In this document: positions 1 to 8,509 of the stretch, piece after piece
Position numbering within the stretch: the stretch's first letter is position 1
How the letters are laid out: the number at the start of each line of letters is the position of its first letter
Assembly (NCBI RefSeq): GCF_900108185.1
Contig: NZ_FNVA01000011.1
Location: 1-63,069 of the forward strand
Source: Bryocella elongata
Lineage (GTDB): Bacteria > Acidobacteriota > Terriglobia > Terriglobales > Acidobacteriaceae
Direction: 5' to 3'
DNA length: 63,069 bases
Notes under the pieces: model-generated
What the model was told of the DNA's origin: nothing
The model's input: the letters and a program-made list of their open reading frames with translations, nothing else
The model's database searches: none
Program-made: the position numbers and the translations under genes

Positions 1-316
1 ACTGAGACTCGCTCAACTCGTAACGCAAAACTCCCATCCACTCATCGCAACAAATCAAAACAACTTGCAAAAGTGAATATGTCGATACACCCTAGGCGCG
101 AGATTGTGTGTCAATGCGACAGAAGTTGGCGCAAACCGAGTAGAATCAGTAAAGAGACTTAGTCGTATCGCGATACGACAACCGCGACATCCGATCTCCT
201 CCTCCTTGCGTCCTTGAAAGAAAGCGGCAAAGTGGGAGTGCACTGCTGCCAGCCACGTTCGGCTGGGGCTCGGTCGGCGCCGGTCGAACGGTCTCTGCGA
301 GGTACAAAGGTTCAAC
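1..316. promoter_or_regulatory. Upstream region of the TPR-ClC operon with an 18-bp palindrome
   Basis: No convincing gene is seen here. The segment holds a perfect 18-bp palindrome, GTCGTATCGCGATACGAC, at 162-179, which has the size and symmetry of a dimeric repressor operator. It lies about 140 bp upstream of the GTG start of the TPR gene. The weak open frames on both strands have no domain-like sequence. The regulator is unknown; nothing encoded next to it is an obvious candidate. Confidence 0.4.
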
Positions 317-1540
317 GTGAATTCGGAAACTTCACCCGCAGCACGCCCCGTTGGCACGGCCGAGATCGTGCCCGCAGTCAAGAGTCTGCTGCTACGCGAT
401 GGCCTGACCTTCCTGGTGCTCTGTGTCTCCGCTGGGCTTCTCTTCGCCGGAACGTCACTGCTCTTCGGCTCCTTCTCTACCCGCCGTGCGGAGCTTGCGA
501 AGGAGTTCGTGGAACAGGGGCGCCAGGCGCTGGACCAGCATCAACCGGAGACCGCGATTGAGGACCTGCGGACGGCCCTCGAATACGGCCCTGAGGACCG
601 CACCAGCCACCTGCTTCTCGCCGAGGCGCTCGCCGAGGGCCACCATACCCAGGAGGCCATGAACTACTTCGCAGGGCTGCGTGAGGTCGATCCTGCTGAT
701 GGCTTCATCAACTTCCAGCTCGCACGCCTTTATCGACAGACCAACGCTACAGAACGTGCCATCGATGCCTACCGCGCTGCGACGCTCGGCATATGGGATG
801 GCGACGGCGTAGGCAAGCGCCTGCAGGTCCAGTTGGAGTTCTCCGATTACCTGATCTCGCTTGGACGTCTCGGGCCCGCTCGAGCAGAGCTTCTGGCGGC
901 CACCGGAAGCGCGCCGGAGTCTGCCGCGATCTTTATCCGGCTCGGTGATGAGTTCCATCGAGCCGACGATCCCGAAGACGCACTCGGCAGCTACCAGAAG
1001 GCAGTGCATCTGGAACCGGCAAACTTTGAGGCTCTATCGAAGGCCGGTCAACAGGCGTACGAGATGCACCAATACGAAGAGGCACGGCACTTGCTGCAGC
1101 TCGCACTGAAGAAGAACAAGACCGAAAAGCCCGAGATCCACGAACTCGCCATGATGAGCGACAACGCAGCGCGGCTGGAGGAGCTCTCCCTGAGCCGCGA
1201 CCTGCCCGACGAGGAACGAACGGCCCATCTGCGACTGGCGATGGCCATCGCGAAGAGCCGCCTTGCAACCTGCATCACTCATACGTCCACCCCGGCTGCG
1301 CCCGCCGTCACGCCGGGGTCCCAGGCACTCGACGCGCTCACGGCTCGCTGGAAGCTCGCGGCAGCTTCCGGTCTCCATGAAGCGCTTGCCGATGAGGCAA
1401 GCCAGGATCAAATGACGCAGCTCATCTTTGACACCGAAATCCAAACCGCAAACGTCTGCGGAACGCCCTCGGGCGATGACGCGCTTCTGCTTCTGCTGGC
1501 TGACAGTCAGACGCTTACGCCACGGGAGAAACCGGAATGA
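317..1540 (+). CDS. TPR-repeat membrane-anchored protein
   Basis: This is a 407-aa protein with a GTG start; AAAGG sits six bases upstream. An N-terminal cytoplasmic stretch is followed by one hydrophobic segment at about residues 28-53 (FLVLCVSAGLLFAGTSLLF) and then by tetratricopeptide-type helical repeats through roughly residue 290, for example around EDLRTALEYGPEDRTSHLLL and YQKAVHLEPANFEALSKAG. TPRs mediate protein-protein contacts, here probably on the periplasmic face. The stop overlaps the start of the ClC channel gene by 4 bp (ATGA), so the two are translationally coupled. The partner and exact role are unknown. A scaffold or assembly factor for the channel is only an inference from the operon. 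Confidence 0.8.
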   Translation: MNSETSPAARPVGTAEIVPAVKSLLLRDGLTFLVLCVSAGLLFAGTSLLFGSFSTRRAELAKEFVEQGRQALDQHQPETAIEDLRTALEYGPEDRTSHLLLAEALAEGHHTQEAMNYFAGLREVDPADGFINFQLARLYRQTNATERAIDAYRAATLGIWDGDGVGKRLQVQLEFSDYLISLGRLGPARAELLAATGSAPESAAIFIRLGDEFHRADDPEDALGSYQKAVHLEPANFEALSKAGQQAYEMHQYEEARHLLQLALKKNKTEKPEIHELAMMSDNAARLEELSLSRDLPDEERTAHLRLAMAIAKSRLATCITHTSTPAAPAVTPGSQALDALTARWKLAAASGLHEALADEASQDQMTQLIFDTEIQTANVCGTPSGDDALLLLLADSQTLTPREKPE

Positions 1541-3282
1541 AGACCTCGTCCACCTCTCCTCTTGGAAAGCTTGCCGCACGCGAGGAGCAGCTGTTCCTGC
1601 TGCTCTCGATCTTCATCGGCATCATCTCAGGTCTCCTCGTGGTCTCGTTCCGTATGGCCATTGAGTGGTCTAACCTTCTGCTGCTCGGCGCCCGTCGCCT
1701 GCCGCACGATACCCGGCTGATCATCGTTCCTGCCATCGCAGGACTCGTCATCGCCGTCCTCACCCGCTATGTCTTTCCCGCGGTCCGCGGCAGCGGCATC
1801 AATCAGACCAAGGCCGCGTTCTACATCCACAATGGCCACATCTCGGTTCGCACCGTCATCGGCAAGTTCTTCCTCTCCGCACTTGCGATAGGAAGCGGAC
1901 AGTCGCTGGGACCGGAAGACCCTTCGCTGCAGATCGGCGCCGGCGTTGCTTCCATGATTGGCCGACGTGTGAAGCTCTCGCGCGAGCGTCTGCGTCTTCT
2001 CGCTCCCATCGGCGCAGCGGCCGGACTCGCGGCTGCATTTAACGCGCCCATCTCCGCCATCCTCTTCGTCATCGAAGAGGTCATCGGGAACTGGACCGCC
2101 GGTGTTCTGGGCTCGACAGTGCTCGCCGCCGTAGCCAGTGTCGTGGTGGCCCGCTGGTTCTGGGGCGCCCAGCCCATGTTCCGCGTCCCATCCATCACGT
2201 TGCGTGATCCGCGCGAGCTGCTCGCCTACTGGGTACTTGGCATCATCGGCGGTGTGGCTTCGCTGGTCTTCGCGAAGTCGCTCGGCTGGCTTCGACCACT
2301 CCTCCGCCGCCAGTCGACGACGTCTCAGCTCTTCCAGCCCGCGATCGCAGGGCTGCTCGTAGGCTCCATCGGCTACTTTGGCCTGCCGCAGGTGATGGGA
2401 GCCGGCTATGGCGCGATGGATCAGGCGATGCATGGGCAGTTCGCACTCCGCATGCTGCTGCTGTTGGCTCTCTTCAAGATCATCGCGACCACGTTGTCGT
2501 TCTCCAGCGGAACTCCCGGCGGCATGTTCGCGCCGACTCTGTTCATCGGGGCCATGCTGGGAGCAGGCGTCGGTTCTTTTGAAAAGATGTTCTTCCCGCA
2601 CCTCACAGGATCGATTGGATCCTATGCACTGGTCGGGATGGGAGTGCTCTTCGCTGCATTCCTGCGCGCTCCACTCACCTCGGTCTTCATGGTGCTGGAG
2701 GTCAGCGGCAACTACTCCATCATTCTGCCGGTGATCCTCGCGAACACGACCGCTTACCTCATTTCGCGGATCCTGCAGCCCGTGCCAATCTTCGAACTCT
2801 TCACCCACCAGGACGGGCTCTACCTCCCGTCCATGGAAGAAGAGCGCGAAGAAAGTCAGCTGCGCCTCGAAGACATCCTGACACCGTCCAAGTTCCCCAT
2901 CGTCGAGGGAACCCGCACCGTACTGGATGTTCGCAACGCCATGCAAGCGGCGCCGGAGGCAGCGAGCTATCCAGCGGTGTTGATCCGTTGCGCGCACGGT
3001 GACTGGTACGCTGCCTCACGAGCGGAGCTCGAAGAGATCGTTGCCAGAATCGGCGACAATCCAACCGATGAGGTGGCGCACCAGACCATAGAGTCCCTGC
3101 TGAGCAAGGAACGCACGCCGCACATCTTTCCGGATCAACTACTCTCCAACATCCTTCACTACTTCCAGCGCTGGCCGATACTTCCCGTCGCCAACCGCGC
3201 GCAGCTCGGCACGCTTGAAGGCGTGCTCTCGCTGGAGGAGGTTCTGCACCGCTACCAGGGGGCAGGCACCGACCACGCCTAG
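1537..3282 (+). CDS. ClC-type chloride channel or H+/Cl- antiporter with CBS domains
   Basis: This is a 581-aa protein with about ten or more hydrophobic segments (residues ~20-425) followed by a C-terminal tandem CBS region (~440-580). ClC signatures are visible: RGSGINQTKAAF (usual GSGIP), GQSLGPEDPSLQIGAG (usual GREGP; the gating glutamate is kept, Arg is Pro and Gly is Asp), and GGMFAPTLFIGAMLGAG. The pair in LFVIEEVIG matches the internal proton glutamate region of exchangers, so H+/Cl- antiport is more likely than a pure channel. CBS pairs usually bind adenine nucleotides and gate transport. It is coupled to the upstream TPR gene by ATGA overlap and converges on the phosphatase gene with a 4-bp overlap of the ends. 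Confidence 0.9.
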   Translation: MKTSSTSPLGKLAAREEQLFLLLSIFIGIISGLLVVSFRMAIEWSNLLLLGARRLPHDTRLIIVPAIAGLVIAVLTRYVFPAVRGSGINQTKAAFYIHNGHISVRTVIGKFFLSALAIGSGQSLGPEDPSLQIGAGVASMIGRRVKLSRERLRLLAPIGAAAGLAAAFNAPISAILFVIEEVIGNWTAGVLGSTVLAAVASVVVARWFWGAQPMFRVPSITLRDPRELLAYWVLGIIGGVASLVFAKSLGWLRPLLRRQSTTSQLFQPAIAGLLVGSIGYFGLPQVMGAGYGAMDQAMHGQFALRMLLLLALFKIIATTLSFSSGTPGGMFAPTLFIGAMLGAGVGSFEKMFFPHLTGSIGSYALVGMGVLFAAFLRAPLTSVFMVLEVSGNYSIILPVILANTTAYLISRILQPVPIFELFTHQDGLYLPSMEEEREESQLRLEDILTPSKFPIVEGTRTVLDVRNAMQAAPEAASYPAVLIRCAHGDWYAASRAELEEIVARIGDNPTDEVAHQTIESLLSKERTPHIFPDQLLSNILHYFQRWPILPVANRAQLGTLEGVLSLEEVLHRYQGAGTDHA

Positions 3283-4580
3283 CGTGACTCCGCCACGTGC
3301 AGCAGGAGTTGCGACATGGCATTCGCGTCACACGATCCATCCGTACGACTGCAACCGGGAACGAATACCGGGACTCGCGCTGGCGGCTTCGTTTCACTCA
3401 GAGCGGACGCTTCGCGCATCTGCTCCAGCGTCTGCGCGGTGAAGTAAGTCCGCACGCTAAGCTGCGAGCTTCCCTTCTTCCGCCGAAGCTCAAAGACCAG
3501 CGCCGATCCTGGAGGCGTGTCATCACGACGGCCATCCAGCAGCCAGTTCAGATGCAACGCTCCGGCAATGTTGGTGAGGTTCGTATCGTGCCCGACCAGC
3601 AGCAGCAACTTATCGCTGGGCCGGCCCTCTGCCCCTCGAACACCCCGGCCATCGGCTGCCTGCCTGAGCGAAAGAGCTACGCTCCTCAGCAACGCTGCCG
3701 ACTGCGGAACCGCGACCGCCTCCGTCTTCAATGCGATGTCCGAAGCGGCGGTATGCAGACCGATGAGCTCGCGCAGCTTCGCTCCATCCACACAGCCCCA
3801 CCCCACATCCTTCGAGGGCCTGCCCTCGGTGTACTCGAGCAAAAGGATCTCGCTCAGTGTGCTGGCCGTGTTCAATGGGCCACGAACGTCAGCGATGTGA
3901 TCCCCATTGCCCGCGCTGACTGCAGCCGGGACCTCGAAGATCGAGGTGCGCTTCCCCTCGGCGTTGGAAGCTCCGCAGCCCGAGAGCACGCGATCCAGCG
4001 CTGCAAGCTCCGCGTGATACGCCGTCGCTACGGCCCCCGGATCGTTGCCGATGCGCCCCAGAACCGCAGCTGCGCCTAGCGCAGCCTGCTCCGGAGTGAT
4101 CGCCGCCCCTGGCAGATGAAACAGTGGATCGTTGGTGCCTTCTTCCAGTGCCTTCACCTGAAGATTGCAGCCAGGAAACATCCCCTCAACCAGCGCCTTC
4201 GCCGTCTCGCGGGTTCGTTGGTCCGAGTCAGCATGGACCGTCACATGTGCGGAGTCGTCGCAACCGTGCGGCTGCAGCAGCCCCTGCGAAGCCAGGTGCT
4301 CGCGATCGTACGCACCGAAGAGCTTCATGAGCTCGTAGCCATGCGCCGTGAGATACCCGGGCTGTACGTCCCACGTGGGCCATGGCGAAGCAGCAAAGCG
4401 ATCGTACTGCGATGACTTACCCGTTGGGCTTCGCACACCATGTCGCTCTACCATCACGGTGTATACCAGCTGTTCCTGGTCAGCATGGCTGGCATCGGCC
4501 GCCGGAGCAGGAGACTGCGCCGCCATGCTCCCAAAGGGAAAGAGCAGGGCGGCGCAGAAGAAGTGAAACAAGTGACGCAT
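3279..4580 (-). CDS. Secreted histidine acid phosphatase (phytase/AppA-like)
   Basis: This is a 433-aa protein with a signal peptide (residues 1-21, hydrophobic core FHFFCAALLFPFGS, then MAAQ). The branch-2 histidine phosphatase signature ERHGVRSPTG places the phosphorylated nucleophile at His47. The acid/base motif GHDTNLTN gives His331-Asp332. HDTN plus RHGVRxPT resembles E. coli AppA phytase more than glucose-1-phosphatase, which suggests release of phosphate from phytate or other sugar and inositol phosphates in the periplasm. It lies 31 bp downstream of a TonB receptor gene in the same direction, so receptor and enzyme probably form one phosphate-scavenging operon. Its 3' end overlaps the convergent ClC gene by 4 bp. 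The exact substrate cannot be read from sequence. Confidence 0.85.
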   Translation of the reverse strand: MRHLFHFFCAALLFPFGSMAAQSPAPAADASHADQEQLVYTVMVERHGVRSPTGKSSQYDRFAASPWPTWDVQPGYLTAHGYELMKLFGAYDREHLASQGLLQPHGCDDSAHVTVHADSDQRTRETAKALVEGMFPGCNLQVKALEEGTNDPLFHLPGAAITPEQAALGAAAVLGRIGNDPGAVATAYHAELAALDRVLSGCGASNAEGKRTSIFEVPAAVSAGNGDHIADVRGPLNTASTLSEILLLEYTEGRPSKDVGWGCVDGAKLRELIGLHTAASDIALKTEAVAVPQSAALLRSVALSLRQAADGRGVRGAEGRPSDKLLLLVGHDTNLTNIAGALHLNWLLDGRRDDTPPGSALVFELRRKKGSSQLSVRTYFTAQTLEQMREASALSETKPPARVPVFVPGCSRTDGSCDANAMSQLLLHVAESR

Positions 4581-4611
4581 CGGAAGTACTCTCCTCGTTT
4601 GCAGGGGAAGG

Positions 4612-7600
4612 CTATCGTGCCGAGGAGAACGAGTAACGGATACCGCCGCTGTAAGTCGGCTTGTAGTACTCGCGCTGATTCACGAAGTTTGTGTTCCCGG
4701 TGTAGTAGCCAAAGACCTCGTTGTTCAGGTTAAGGCCCGACACCACGGCGCGGAAGCCCTTCCAGAAGCGATAGCTTGCCTGCGCGTCCACCTGGAAGTG
4801 AGTCAGCGTCCACACGTCGCCTGAAGGTCCGCTCGGCCCAAGACCACTCGGATCGCTGCCGGCCACATACGTCGGCGAGGTGTAGTTGTACGAGAACAGG
4901 CTCGCCTGGTCATATGCAAGTCCGACGCGGGCGGAAAAGCGCTTCGTATCAAACGTCGGGCTCACCTTCCACGTGTTGGGAGACTGGTCGATCGTCGTCG
5001 GATGGTCGCTGCGAAGCGGCAGCCCCTTCTCCTGCGAAGCCGTGTAGCTGTAATTGGCCTGCACACCAAGGCCACGAAGGACACCAGGCAGATAGCTGAA
5101 GTGTTGCTGGAAGTTCAACTCGAAGCCATAGATGTAAGCGTTCTGCCCATTGGTGTACTGCGTGATCGCGTCGCCCGGATACTGTGCGAGGGCTTGCTGG
5201 ACCGTCGTCGGGAAGTACCCTGCCGGGAAGTTGGCCACGTTCAGACCACCGGGCAGCGTAACCTGCACCTGCGGCGCCGTGAGCTGCTTGAAGAAGAAGC
5301 CAGCCTGAACAAGGCCAAGCGGGTGCAGGTAGTACTCGTAGAGCAGGTCGTAGTTGTTCGCATGCTCGGGACGCAGGTTGGGGTTACCGATCAGCACCGA
5401 CACCGGGCTCGCCGTCGAGTCTTCCGTGATGTACGGCACCAGCTGGTACGGGTCGGGCCGCGCCACGCCACGCGAGTACACCGCGCGCAGCGACGAGTCG
5501 TTGTTCAGCCCATACCGGAACTGCACACTGGGCAGCACATCCACGTAGCCCGGGTTGTTCTGTACGCCTGAGAACGTGTAGCAGCCAGTCGTCGTAGGCA
5601 CAGGGTTGGGAGGGTTCGGGTTGCTGGAGCAGGCCGTGGCAGCAGTGCCGCTCTTGCCATAGAAGTTCACCACGTAACCGAAGGTCATATCGCGCGTGGC
5701 TTCGATACGCACACCGGTGTTGATGTGCAGCTTGCCGAAGTCGATCGCATTCATCAGGTAGCCGGCGGTGATCTGCTCCACCGTGTGGAAGAGGTTCGGG
5801 TAGGTATCCAGCGCCGTCTTCTGCCCGTCAAGATTCCCCTTGAAGTTCGCCAGCGTATAAGCCTGTGCCGCGGAGAAGTTCGAGACCTGGCCGTAGTGGC
5901 CGCCGAAGTAGGTTCCGTTGTAGTAGTCCGTGTTGGTGAAGCTGTCGAGCAGCGACGTCATCAGAGGAGCATTGCTGAAGCCGTCATAGACATTCTCAGT
6001 CGCGTCCTGCGTCTGATGATCGTTGGCGAACTTGAATCCCATCTCCCACGTGCCCGAGTGCTCCCACCAGCGATACGACTTCGCGTAGGACGCCTGCGCC
6101 GTCAGGTTCAGCTGCGTATTGATGCCCGTCGATGTCGTGATGTCGGTGAACTGCCAGTTCGATGCACTCAACAGCGGCGAGGAGGCCGTGTTGTCGCAGT
6201 TGCCAAAGTGCGGATGGAGCTTGTCGACCTGCTGTGACGGCACGTAGTTGCAGTACTGCGTCGGTCCAACCCATGAGAAATCAGCCTTGGGATTGCCCGC
6301 CGAGTCTTGCTCGTAAGCGCGCGATGCAGACACCTGGTACGTAAGCAGCGAGTTCGAGAACACCGACCGTCCGCCGGCGATGAGGGTCCCCACAGCAGCG
6401 TTAGGACGCTTGTTCGATGTATAGAACTTCGGCGCAGAGGACGCTGCCGTACCACTCGGTGCCGTAATCGTTCCAGCGCCACCGACCCCGCAAGCTCCCG
6501 CCGCCGTCGAAGAACACGCCAACGCCTTCGATACCGGCGAGTAGTACCACTTGTCTCCATAATCCTGGAGGTCGGAGAAGAAGCCGCGAGCGTAGACGCT
6601 GCTGGCGGCGCTCAAACGGTAGTCAACGCTGCCATCGAATCCATAGCGGGTGCGGTAGTAGCGGTACTCGCGAATCGTGTCATTGTCATAGAACGGAGTC
6701 GCGTTGGTCGACAGAGGATCGAGCTTTGGCTGGATGTTATCGATGCCGCGTCCGTTGTAGTCATACACCGAGTTGAAGAGCACGCCGAGACGCTTGCTGG
6801 CCCCGAATCGTTTGCCCACCGTGCCACCAAAGTCATATTGGCCGCGGCCATTCATGATCGGCGTGTAGCCACCATCTCCATAGAGGTCCAGCGTGGGGCG
6901 CTCGCCCGCTTCCTTCGTGCGCAGGTTCACCGAGGCGCCAATGCCGTTGCCATCCATGTTGGCAAGCAGCGTCTTGTTCATCTGGATCGCGTCCACCATG
7001 TCCGAAGGGATCACGTCGAGACGCACCTGGCGAACAGTGGGTTCGGGTGCAGGGATCGTGATGCCATCCACCGTCACGTTCGTCAGGCGAGGCTCCGTTC
7101 CCCGCACCTGGATGTACACGCCCTCGCCTTCGATGCGGTAGAGCGTCACGCCCGGGAAACGGCCCGTTGCGTCCGCCACGTTTGCGTTCGGCAAGCTGCG
7201 AATCACCTCCGACGGCATCACGGCAAGCAGGTTATCAGCGGTGCGAGTCTCATTGATCGACTCAGCCTCTCCATGAGGACGCGAAGCCTCGACGAGAATC
7301 TGTTCGCTGGCATTTGCTACCTTGAGCTGCAGCGTCGCATGCGTGGGCTGTCCAGCCGTCACGTCGATGTCCTGCGTCACTGGCGAGAAGCCAACGTACG
7401 ACACGGTTACCGTGTACTTGCCCGCAGGAATTTCTGCCACACGGAAGTCACCCTGACCGTCCGATACCGTCTTGATGTTCAGAGGCGACAAGACCACCTG
7501 CGCTCCGGGCACCGCAGCTCCTCCGGCGTCCTGCACCACCCCTTCCAGGGTTCCTTTGAGCAAAGACTGAGCGTCTGCAGTGGCAAGACCGGCGAGAAAC

Positions 7601-7671
7601 AGCAGCAGGGACAAGAGTAAGTTGGGGAGACGCAGAATCGATATCGCTAGGCGTGCCGAACGTGCAGACAT
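4612..7671 (-). CDS. TonB-dependent receptor (CarboxypepD_reg N-domain), phytase-linked
   Basis: The protein is 1019 aa from the ATG at 7671 (MSARSARL), chosen because a clean signal peptide follows (LLLSLLLFLAGLATADA). The open frame upstream to 8091 is antisense to the response regulator and is not credible. After the signal come a carboxypeptidase-regulatory-like beta-sandwich (LKGTLEGVVQDAGGAAVPGA), a plug (~130-260, including PSEVIRSLPNANVADATGR and RGTEPRLTNVTVDGI), and a long barrel with many Tyr/Asn/Gly strands. The C terminus is RYSFSSAR rather than a terminal aromatic residue. The plug style resembles the TonB receptors annotated in Xanthomonas/Caulobacter-type carbohydrate loci. 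Co-transcription with the phosphatase suggests uptake of a phosphorylated substrate such as an inositol phosphate. Confidence 0.85.
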   Translation of the reverse strand: MSARSARLAISILRLPNLLLSLLLFLAGLATADAQSLLKGTLEGVVQDAGGAAVPGAQVVLSPLNIKTVSDGQGDFRVAEIPAGKYTVTVSYVGFSPVTQDIDVTAGQPTHATLQLKVANASEQILVEASRPHGEAESINETRTADNLLAVMPSEVIRSLPNANVADATGRFPGVTLYRIEGEGVYIQVRGTEPRLTNVTVDGITIPAPEPTVRQVRLDVIPSDMVDAIQMNKTLLANMDGNGIGASVNLRTKEAGERPTLDLYGDGGYTPIMNGRGQYDFGGTVGKRFGASKRLGVLFNSVYDYNGRGIDNIQPKLDPLSTNATPFYDNDTIREYRYYRTRYGFDGSVDYRLSAASSVYARGFFSDLQDYGDKWYYSPVSKALACSSTAAGACGVGGAGTITAPSGTAASSAPKFYTSNKRPNAAVGTLIAGGRSVFSNSLLTYQVSASRAYEQDSAGNPKADFSWVGPTQYCNYVPSQQVDKLHPHFGNCDNTASSPLLSASNWQFTDITTSTGINTQLNLTAQASYAKSYRWWEHSGTWEMGFKFANDHQTQDATENVYDGFSNAPLMTSLLDSFTNTDYYNGTYFGGHYGQVSNFSAAQAYTLANFKGNLDGQKTALDTYPNLFHTVEQITAGYLMNAIDFGKLHINTGVRIEATRDMTFGYVVNFYGKSGTAATACSSNPNPPNPVPTTTGCYTFSGVQNNPGYVDVLPSVQFRYGLNNDSSLRAVYSRGVARPDPYQLVPYITEDSTASPVSVLIGNPNLRPEHANNYDLLYEYYLHPLGLVQAGFFFKQLTAPQVQVTLPGGLNVANFPAGYFPTTVQQALAQYPGDAITQYTNGQNAYIYGFELNFQQHFSYLPGVLRGLGVQANYSYTASQEKGLPLRSDHPTTIDQSPNTWKVSPTFDTKRFSARVGLAYDQASLFSYNYTSPTYVAGSDPSGLGPSGPSGDVWTLTHFQVDAQASYRFWKGFRAVVSGLNLNNEVFGYYTGNTNFVNQREYYKPTYSGGIRYSFSSAR

Positions 7672-7831
7672 GAAGACTCCTTCGCGCGGCCGAACGTCGC
7701 TTGCTGGGATTGCAGGACTCAGCCGGATCGCTGTGTGCAGTCTGGCAAACCAATCTAAGGCGAATCTGATGAGTCTTCGCAGAAGAGCCTGTTTCACGGA
7801 ATATTGACAATGCGCAAGTACGGTCGTTCTC
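7672..7831. promoter_or_regulatory. Divergent control region, TonB receptor versus two-component system
   Basis: This 160-bp region separates the start of the receptor-phosphatase operon (minus) from the response regulator (plus). On the minus strand CAGATTCGCCTTAGATTGG (about 7752-7770) holds two AGATT boxes 11 bp apart, compatible with tandem OmpR-family half-sites. Assigning the site to the adjacent regulator is inference. No strong consensus promoter was recognised. Confidence 0.3.
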
Positions 7832-8506
7832 ATGCGCATTCTTATCGCCGAAGACAAGCGCAGCTTTGCGCTGCACATCGGTCGTGCGCTTGAGATTGAA
7901 GGCCACACCGTGACGCTCGCACCGGATGGCAGCGAGGCATTGCGATTGGGCAGCACTGCCGGCTTCGACCTCATCCTGCTCGACGTGATGCTGCCACGGC
8001 TGGACGGCTTCGAGGTGATTCGCCGTATCCGGAATGGCCGTCTTCCGACACAAACGATCCTCGTCTCAGCCCGCGACTCCATGCAGGACATCGTCGAAGG
8101 CCTTGACGCCGGTGCAGACGACTACCTGACCAAGCCCTTCGCCCTCGACGTCCTGCTCGCCAAGGTTCGCGCGGCTCAGCGCCGGATCCCGCAGGCTCCA
8201 GCCGTGACGTTGCGATTGTCCGACCTCGAGCTTCGGCTCGAGAGCTTCGAGATGCAGCGTGGCGACCGCACCCTGGTACTCACGCGTACCGAATGCGCCC
8301 TGCTCGAAACATTGATGCGCCGCTCGCCGGGCATCGTGCCGCACAGCGTCCTGCTGGAGCAGGCCTGGGGCATGGACGCCAACGTCAGCTTCGATAGCCT
8401 GTATGTCTTCATCCGCGCGCTGCGAAGCAAGATCACCCACGGCGGAGAGCCGGAGTTACTGCATACCGTCCGGGGCGTGGGTTACTGTCTTCGCGCCGAG
8501 TCCTAG
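7832..8506 (+). CDS. OmpR-family response regulator
   Basis: This is a 224-aa protein with an N-terminal receiver domain (acidic pair E7-D8, phospho-acceptor D51 in LILLDVMLP, Ser79, conserved K101 in YLTKPF) and a C-terminal winged-helix DNA-binding domain (~125-222, ending HTVRGVGYCL). It is followed after 3 bp by its sensor kinase and transcribed away from the receptor-phosphatase operon. The arrangement suggests that it controls that operon through the 160-bp divergent region, possibly in response to phosphate or an envelope ligand. Family assignment is certain; the signal and targets are inferred. Confidence 0.92.
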   Translation: MRILIAEDKRSFALHIGRALEIEGHTVTLAPDGSEALRLGSTAGFDLILLDVMLPRLDGFEVIRRIRNGRLPTQTILVSARDSMQDIVEGLDAGADDYLTKPFALDVLLAKVRAAQRRIPQAPAVTLRLSDLELRLESFEMQRGDRTLVLTRTECALLETLMRRSPGIVPHSVLLEQAWGMDANVSFDSLYVFIRALRSKITHGGEPELLHTVRGVGYCLRAES

Positions 8507-8509
8507 ACC

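Noticed and set aside
1627..2997. Long minus-strand open frame over the ClC gene
   Set aside because: It is antisense to a clear ClC protein; composition is Arg/Glu/His-rich without domains, typical of high-GC shadow frames.
7672..8091. N-terminal extension of the phytase-linked receptor
   Set aside because: It would precede a complete signal peptide and lie antisense to the response regulator; the ATG at 7671 is sufficient.
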